Positions 57,428 to 64,000 of a stretch of 64,000 bases of DNA are shown here, in pieces. The stretch's first letter is position 1; every line of letters begins with the position of its first letter. The notes beneath the pieces are model-generated. The model did no database searches, was not told where the DNA came from, and saw only the letters and a program-made list of their open reading frames with translations. A program made the translations under genes and the position numbers. Source of the DNA: Entonaema liquescens (Eukaryota > Ascomycota > Sordariomycetes > Xylariales > Xylariaceae); the NCBI GenBank assembly GCA_902805475.1, contig CADCSX010000010.1, positions 310,001 to 374,000 on the forward strand. The letters run 5' to 3'.

Positions 57428-59092
57428 ATGAGCGCATCCTCCAGAAATGCTGCCCGTAAGGCGGTACTAATAAACCCCTTTGCCGGGAGGAGTACTGCTC
57501 GACCAGGTCTCGCTCTTCCATCAGCATATCTTGGTCGACAGAACCGACAACTTCCTTCAGATTTCGCTGTGCGAGCCCTTCTGATTCCCATTCGAAGTAT
57601 ATCGACCGAAAGGCATTCAGTTGGGCTCTCCGATGGCCCTCCCCCTGGATTCAATGCAGAGCAGGCCAAGAAGCCTCTTCCTAAGGCAGACGCGTCCGCC
57701 GCGAACAAGAAAGCATCAGAGACTAAAGCGAAGACAACCGGAGATACATCTACTTCAAAGGCAACGCAGCCCTCCCTCGATGAGGCCTCCGCCGAACCTA
57801 AGTCTTTGACTGAGTTGGCTGCGAAAAAGGATGCAGAAGTCGAGAAACAGGAAGGGAAACAGGAAAAGAAGTTGACTCTGGGGCAAAAGATCAAGCATGA
57901 GATCCAACACTACTGGGACGGCACAAAGCTGCTGGCAACCGAAGTGAAGATCAGCAGCAAGCTCGCGCTAAAGATGGCTGCCGGCTACGAATTGACCCGA
58001 CGAGAGAACCGACAACTGCAACGTACAGTTCAGGATCTTGGTCGCTTAGTTCCCTTTTCAGTCTTCGTCATCGTCCCCTTTGCCGAAGCGCTGCTGCCTA
58101 TCGCTTTAAAATTGTTCCCCAACCTACTGCCCAGCACATATGAAGCACAGCAATCTAAGGACAAGAAGGCTGCGACGCTACGTGCGACCCGTAAGGAGGT
58201 CAGCGCCTTCCTCCGTGAGACTATGAAGGAGACAGGACTCCCCCTGTCGCCTTCAACGACACAGAAGGAGGAGTTCGCCACGTTTTTCCGAAAATTACGG
58301 GCTACTGGTGAGAAGCCGAGCACGGACGATGTCATCAAGGTATGCAAGGCCTTCAGGGACGACCTGACTCTCGACAATTTGTCAAGGCCGCAACTTGTTT
58401 CTATGTGTCGGTACCTGAACTTAAACACGTTTGGCACCGATATCATGCTCAGGTACCAAATTCGTCACAGAATGAGGCAAATCAAAAGGGACGACAAGGC
58501 TATCAGCTTCGAAGGTGTTGACAGTCTTAATGTCGCGGAGCTACAGACCGCATGCGCTAGCCGAGGCATTAAGACGCATACTGTGTCGCCCGCTCGACTA
58601 CGGGAGGACCTTCAATCTTGGTTGGACCTACGGTTGAAGCACGGCGTACCTTCGACGCTACTCGTGCTAAGCAATGCTTACATGTACGGCGAGAAGACAG
58701 AGGGTGGTTTCCACAGCCAGATCGAGGCCCTAACTGGTGTGCTGTCGTCCATCCCTGAAGAACTGTACCACGAGATCGAGCTTGAGGTGCACAATGCTGA
58801 GGGTGCGGCGACCAACAAGCAGCGACTCGAAGTTCTTAAGGAACAACAGGATCTTATTGAGGAAGAGAATGAGCAGAACCAGGAGAACCAGGACACTGGT
58901 CTCGCTACGCCTAAAGATGTAGATGACATTGACGAGAAGGAGGATCGCGCTCAGGCTGCGGCGGCCGAACAGGGCCTTAACAAAGAAGTGGTTGGTGAAG
59001 CTGTTGATGCCGAGGCAGACCAGGTGCAAGCCAGGGATGCACAGCAAGAGCAGCAGAAGACTATAGGAGAGGTGAATAAGTTGGAGAAATAG
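57428..59092 (+). CDS. mdm38: MDM38/LETM1-family mitochondrial inner membrane protein
   Basis: Single exon, 554 aa. The N-terminus is Arg/Ser/Ala-rich with almost no acidic residues (MSASSRNAARKAVLINPFAG), a mitochondrial presequence. Residues about 150-205 hold KHEIQHYWDGTKLLATEVKI and YELTRRENRQLQRT. The single membrane segment follows at about 208-235 (GRLVPFSVFVIVPFAEALLP). The LETM1 matrix domain (about 240-460) includes FLRETMKETG, LSRPQLVSMCRYLNLNTFGT, LRYQIRHRMRQIKRDDKAI and FHSQIEALTGVLSSIPEELY. A glutamate/glutamine-rich coiled tail ends the protein. The family supports K+/H+ exchange and binds mitochondrial ribosomes for inner-membrane protein insertion. Complete and unbroken. Confidence 0.97.
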   Translation: MSASSRNAARKAVLINPFAGRSTARPGLALPSAYLGRQNRQLPSDFAVRALLIPIRSISTERHSVGLSDGPPPGFNAEQAKKPLPKADASAANKKASETKAKTTGDTSTSKATQPSLDEASAEPKSLTELAAKKDAEVEKQEGKQEKKLTLGQKIKHEIQHYWDGTKLLATEVKISSKLALKMAAGYELTRRENRQLQRTVQDLGRLVPFSVFVIVPFAEALLPIALKLFPNLLPSTYEAQQSKDKKAATLRATRKEVSAFLRETMKETGLPLSPSTTQKEEFATFFRKLRATGEKPSTDDVIKVCKAFRDDLTLDNLSRPQLVSMCRYLNLNTFGTDIMLRYQIRHRMRQIKRDDKAISFEGVDSLNVAELQTACASRGIKTHTVSPARLREDLQSWLDLRLKHGVPSTLLVLSNAYMYGEKTEGGFHSQIEALTGVLSSIPEELYHEIELEVHNAEGAATNKQRLEVLKEQQDLIEEENEQNQENQDTGLATPKDVDDIDEKEDRAQAAAAEQGLNKEVVGEAVDAEADQVQARDAQQEQQKTIGEVNKLEK

Positions 59093-61430
59093 AGAGATTG
59101 ATGTAGCAGCATCATATACGGCCTCGGTGGCAATTAACGAAAAACCAGTGCATGGACGGACGGAACAATCTTTGGTATCGCTTCTCTTTTGTTTAAAACC
59201 TACAAGGTGTATTATGGCAGCACGGGTCTTGCCGTTGTATCACAAAGCGATCAAAGGGGTGTTGAGAAGGGAAGACTGGGAGTAGCAGTTTTACATACCT
59301 AGATGCCTACGCCTCCGCCTCCGCCTACGATATTGGGTGAGAAAGGATGGAAAGAAAGGCTTAGGTTCTTATAGAAGAGACATCTCGTCACCATGGAATT
59401 AGGGCGGCGAAAATAGACTACTCTGATTTGTTTTGTTTTTGATTCCCGTTCTCTTTACTTGTTCTCGGTGAAGCTGGTAATGAGAGGTTTTTATATTTTT
59501 ATGTTTTATTGGTGTGGTGATGATTAGTTAACTTGGGGGATGAGAGGATCACATAATACACGTGAGCATGTGAGGCTTTAGAATTGCATTTTGTTGGCGC
59601 CATTCGATTTTTTGATGATGTGCAGACCTTTTATTTGCGGAGCTGCATGTGGCATCATCACCTGCGTCTCGGGCTGATTAGTCTTCGTAAGCATAAGGCA
59701 GCTTTCCAATTAACGGCATATATTAGCTGAGCCTCAGAAGTGCGTTTGGAAGGCCTACACGAGGTAAACGTTAACATTGGATGGTGCGATTGACAATGGT
59801 AGGAGTTTAGTCAGAAGTTGTAGGAGGATTGTCAACTTGTTCGAAAACGGAGTTGGTAGCAGTTAGTACGGGGTAAGGCAATGAGTGGTTTATTTATAGG
59901 TATCTCGCATGTATCCACGTTTTTGGCGCAGCCTCAGATCGGACCTGGGTTCAGTTCAGGTCAGGTCAGGTACGGCACAGGGGTTCTATGTATGTAACGG
60001 AAGGAGAGAGATAGGGCTAGGTATCTACTACTACGACGAACGAAGAAGGACCATAGGGTAGATAGATACATGTACCTTACCTAGGTAGTTTAATGTAGGT
60101 ACATATTATGTAACATTCTTACCTAAGGTTACCTAGGTAGTATTATGTATAAGTTGCTTTTTCCAAGCAAAAAAGGCATTAGAACGGCATAAGGAATCCT
60201 TCTATTATACTATATATACCTTATATAGACCGACATGAAACTCGGGGTTTGGCACCAACATGTGGCGCAGTCCCAATTAGGCAAGTCATTCAGCAGCTCG
60301 TCATTCTTTACTTATTTCCTCTCTCACCTATTCAATCTTGACCCTAGCGAAATTTAAGGAACCCGGTGCGGTGGTCGATCTGGCATGACAAGGAGCAAGA
60401 GAAAAAAAAAAAAAAAAAGAGTCAACTTAACTCACCGTAAGCTTAAATATATTTTCCGACTGCCTTTTCCGGAAGGGTAGAGACCAGGGATACATGTCGC
60501 AGCCTTGCAGCCCTGTTCCATTCATCGTCTTTCAAAACCGGAAGAGCGAAATAGAGATATGCAGGAGGTGAAATATCTACCACAGTTGGTAATTTCGTGG
60601 ACTTATACAGTAATAACCTAGGCATCATATACCGTGGTTATAAAGTATCTTTTACAAGCAGATCTTATAGCCCGAGAAAACATCGCAAAGAAATGAACAG
60701 CCTACTCTAGGTAGGTTACGAAACAATTATAATATATGGGGAGGATGACAATGGAGATGGGATCGCTTTGGTGGGACACGGTCAGATCAGCCCAGCCCAG
60801 CCCAGCCCAGCCGTTCTGTTCTATGCAGTTTTTTACATACTAGCCAGCATGCAATCCACGATATATCTCCATTTAGGACGCCCCCGCCTGGCTCGCGTGT
60901 GCTATGTAAATTGCACAGTTAATATAACTCAAGGTGGTTCAACCGAACGTTCGTCTTGGCAGATGCTCGTTTCGGTTTCATGACGGGGTGAGCCAACGCT
61001 GACCCTGCCCCGAATCCTTCTGCCCGATCCGTGGGCGGTCGATGCAGATACCACAAGCCACTTTCGGCTTTAGCGACAAGACCACGGGGGACGGTCTGGC
61101 CTCAGCTAGGAGAGGGGAGCTCTACGAGAGGATCGGATGCGGTCCTATTATTCGTGTTATATGACTGCCGGGTTGGGGATGAAGGAATCTAATATTTTCC
61201 TTTTCTACTCATCCTTCTTCTCCTCTAGGTATATACTTACCTGATCTTTCCTTTACCTTGTTGTTGTGTTCATGTACAAAATGAGTTTGTGGTGAAGGTT
61301 TTCTTTTCCAAGGGTTTTCTCGTTTCTGTCTCTCCTTTTCTTTTCGCTCTCTCTGTTATCCGACCCTTCGGTGTATGCTCCGGCCAGCAACCGAATATAT
61401 ACATTCCTTTTTTCATAGCAGCAGGCAGCC
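59093..61430. other. Long intergenic stretch with short tandem repeats
   Basis: About 2.3 kb, no gene supported. It holds two perfect TACCTAGGTA palindromes (60078-60087 and 60130-60139), short tandem runs such as GGTCA near 59945-59970, AGCCC near 60790-60815, an A run near 60402-60418, and a pyrimidine-rich leader before 61431. Confidence 0.5.
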
Positions 61431-63482
61431 ATGTACAGCTTACTGCCTCTCGCCCTGACCTGCTGGTCGCTGCTGGCGCCGGCGACCGCATCACCTCTTT
61501 CAGATTTGATGGTGCCTTGGGAACGACGTGATATTCAGCCTTCCCCGCGGCCGATAAGGACGAGGTCGATGATCAAGCGCGATGCCGATACCACCTTCAG
61601 TTTCGATCACGACTTTTCGGGTGTGACTTTGTTCTCGGGGTATGGAACATCTTTTGAGAACCTTTCTCTGATATCTTACTTAGATATAAGAGATATAAAG
61701 TAACTATATGAATACGTGAGCTAACTTTAAACAGTGCTTGGGCCGCCACGAGGGGTATTGACATTTCGCTCGACTTATCCTGCAGCGATTGTTCTACCTA
61801 CGGTACCATTAGGGCCTCCGCCGAGTTTCCGGATGATCTCGGTGATTTCTTCCACGATATTAAAGATTTTAACCCCCTCAACGACGCTAGTTTGACGATT
61901 GGCTTCGAAGGAGTTGGTGCTACAATCGGCATCAGTTTGTCTGTTGATGGTGATGGCCAGTTCACCATTCCGCTATTCAAGTCTGAGACCCCGCTGGGTA
62001 TTCAGGGTCCTGGGTTCCAAATTGGTGTTACTTTCGACGTAGACCTCATCATTGGTGTGACTGCCGAGATCGCAACTGAGACTGGTTTCGAAGTTACTAT
62101 CCCTGATGGATCGTCTTATAAGATACCTCTTGACCCTAGTATCCCAAATATTGCCAACTTGTAAGTTTCTACTGCTTCTTCTTTCCTCGCCCTCACCCCT
62201 TATCTCTAGAGCGCCAGGCTGGGGGCCAAGTCGAATTAGAAAAATTGAGATTTCTAACCATCACTATAGTGACGGCGCCCAAACGACTCTCCTTCCCTTG
62301 ACTGTCGACGCGCCTGCCGAGATCACTGTGGCTTTACGTCTACGTGTAGAAGCTGGTGTCGATTTACCCGGAAGCAAGCTATTCGATGCGCAGGCCCTTG
62401 TCGGTGCATTCTTGTACATTCCCGAGGTGACCCTCACAGAGGATTTCTCTCAACAGTTCGATCGCAACGGCAGCATCTCTGAGGAAGGCGAATGTCTGCT
62501 TCCCGCGTCTGCGGATATTAACATCAATGCGGGCGTGTTTGTCGACATCGGTGCCGATGTGGCTAACAATCCCGTGGTTGACTTCAACCCTACGCTCAGT
62601 ACCACAGTCTTCACTGCGTCTACTAGCACTTGCTTCTTGACTGCCACCGGCACCCCTGAGCCTGAACCTACACCTGCGCTAGGCACGGGCAAGAAAGCCG
62701 TCGGCACGGGTGTACGCACCAAGAGTACTATGCGCACTCGAACTGGAGTCTCGAGCAAGACAAAGGCACCGGCCAAGCCTACCGTCACGAGGAAACCACT
62801 CGTTACTGGCCCCGTCTCGACTTCCCTCGCACCCCCGGAGATGACGCCTCCGGCCTTAGCCTGCCCTGTACCTTTGGTTACTGAGAAGCACACCACGACG
62901 GGCAGGTACACGATCACCGAATGTGCTGCTCAAGTCATGAACTGTCCCGCCAGCCTAACCCAGATCGTTGTTGTTGACGACACTGCCACCCTAACCACAA
63001 CGCACTGCCCTGTTTCAACCGGCGCGCCCTACGCCAACGCAACCACCCCTCTCCAGCGTGGAAACCCCATCCCACTGAACAGTCTGACAACACCTGTCAT
63101 TCACACTCTGTCCATCGACCCTCTAGTCGTTGTGCCCACCGCGACTAGTGTCCAGGCCCACCCCCGTGCCAAGAAGACCCCCGAGCCGGAACCAGAGCCG
63201 GAAGAGGAGGAAGAACCAGCCCCAGCCCCAGCCACGACCCCCGCTCCAACTCCCGCCCCTACCAAGGCTGCCGGGTCTACTCCTGCCGAGCCCGTAGACG
63301 AGGACGAGGACGTAGACGAGGATGTAGACGAGGACGACGATGTCCCCGCAGACGCGGACAATGCTGTCCAGCCATCTGTCATCTACAAGACCAAGACCGA
63401 GGTCATAACCACAACCCGGTGCCCCTTGGCACACATGAAGCGCGCGTCGCCTTCGCTGCGACGCCGCCGACCCATCTACTAG
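61431..63482 (+). CDS. Secreted protein of unknown function (DUF7223-like), three exons
   Basis: Model: join(61431..61639,61735..62160,62270..63482), 615 aa. Introns of 95 nt (GTATGG, branch CTAAC, CAG) and 109 nt (GTAAGT, branch CTAAC, TAG) restore frame. A signal peptide (MYSLLPLALTCWSLLAPATA) is followed by a KR site (MIKR), a possible propeptide cleavage. Residues about 55-375 are a beta-rich domain with GIDISLDLSCSDC, LTIGFEGVGATIGISLS and PAEITVALRLRVEAGVD, resembling secreted fungal proteins of the DUF7223 type (from memory). Then comes a Thr/Pro-rich linker, cysteine motifs (TECAAQVMNCPASL, TTTHCPVST, ITTTRCPLAH), a PEPEPEPEEEEE run and an acidic DED-rich repeat. There is no C-terminal GPI signal; it ends in a basic tail (RRRRPIY). 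Probably extracellular or cell-wall associated. Confidence 0.85.
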
Positions 63483-64000
63483 TCTGGTAGCCCACTTCTT
63501 AGCTCTCTAAGTGGAGCTATTCTGTCCGTGGGGACGTCGCGCTGAAACATGTGGATTACCCCGGATGGATAGACAAGCGGGTGTTAAAAGCTCTGTCTAT
63601 ACAAAAAGCACTAGGAACATAAAACAAAAAAAGGGTTAATATTCATTTGTGCGAACAGAAAAACTGTTACGACGTAGGTCGTTGTGTATAAAAATATGAT
63701 GGCTGGGGGCCGGAGGGGATTTTTATTTGCTGTTTTTTACGAGCGTGACGGATGGATAGAGCGAGATACCATAGGCAGACGGGACGATGGGAAAGGGCTC
63801 CAGCAGCCTGAGGCCGTCGCGAACATTCCCTTCTTGTATATAACTTTGCGCATTTGTAACTTTTATCAAACAAAAAAAGGGACATAGATTCTTTGAGGAT
63901 GAAATATCGATTGATTGATTATTGTTACTGTTAGTGTTTTGTCTTGTGAAGTTAGAAAGTAGGATGGAGTTGGGTTGGGTTGGGAAAGGGATGTGGGCGG
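63483..64000. other. Right edge, 3' flank
   Basis: Downstream of the secreted-protein gene. Short frames only, and a TGGGT repeat near 63968-63982. No gene recognised. Confidence 0.45.

Noticed and set aside
1..64000. CRISPR array, rRNA operon, or PKS/NRPS genes
   Set aside because: No regularly spaced repeats, no rRNA-like blocks and no PKS or NRPS motifs apart from the ketosynthase and acyltransferase-type domains of the FAS itself.

Overview
This window is nuclear DNA from a filamentous ascomycete (Pezizomycotina, most likely Sordariomycetes; Xylariales is only a guess). The support is: short spliceosomal introns of about 47-118 nt with GT...AG ends and CTAAC/CTGAC-like branch sites; fungal-only families (White Collar 2, STB6-like, UPF0658, split type I fatty acid synthase); long gene-poor intergenic stretches; and an inverted-repeat element with an almost pure A/T core. 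All gene models were spliced by hand from reading frame, splice signals and remembered family sequence. No database search was run.

Left part, about 1.6-31 kb. After a small BTB-like gene (1636-2399, +) come a fatty acid synthase alpha gene (2619-7380, -) and a beta gene (8062-14429, +), divergent across a 681-bp intergenic region. Alpha lacks the C-terminal phosphopantetheinyl transferase domain of primary-metabolism alpha subunits, which points to a specialised, HexA/StcJ-like synthase. Further right are a C2H2 zinc-finger gene (16289-17064), a CmcJ/AsaB-like oxygenase (19925-20944, -) divergent from a five-exon citrate synthase-like gene (21491-23113, +), an MFS exporter (25553-27193, +) and a phenol hydroxylase-type flavoprotein monooxygenase (29184-30987, -). 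A dedicated FAS pair plus a citrate synthase homologue is the signature of fungal alkylcitrate pathways: the FAS would supply an acyl-CoA, the synthase would condense it with oxaloacetate, and the oxygenases and exporter would modify and export the product. This is the most interesting system in the window. The beta gene carries five single-base losses, each at a short homopolymer or base repeat, and correcting all five gives one continuous frame of normal length.

Right part, about 32.7-64 kb, is ordinary conserved gene content: a beta-flanking/DUF7721-like protein, wc-2 (blue-light and clock GATA factor), rad50, PP4R2/Psy4, a UPF0658 Golgi membrane protein, RMD5/GID2 E3 ligase, an STB6-like protein, MDM38/LETM1 and a secreted protein of unknown function. 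Between the STB6-like gene and mdm38 lies an 869-bp element with 111-bp terminal inverted repeats and flanking TA dinucleotides. The palindrome TACCTAGGTA recurs in intergenic DNA far above chance. No rRNA, tRNA, CRISPR or PKS/NRPS genes were seen.
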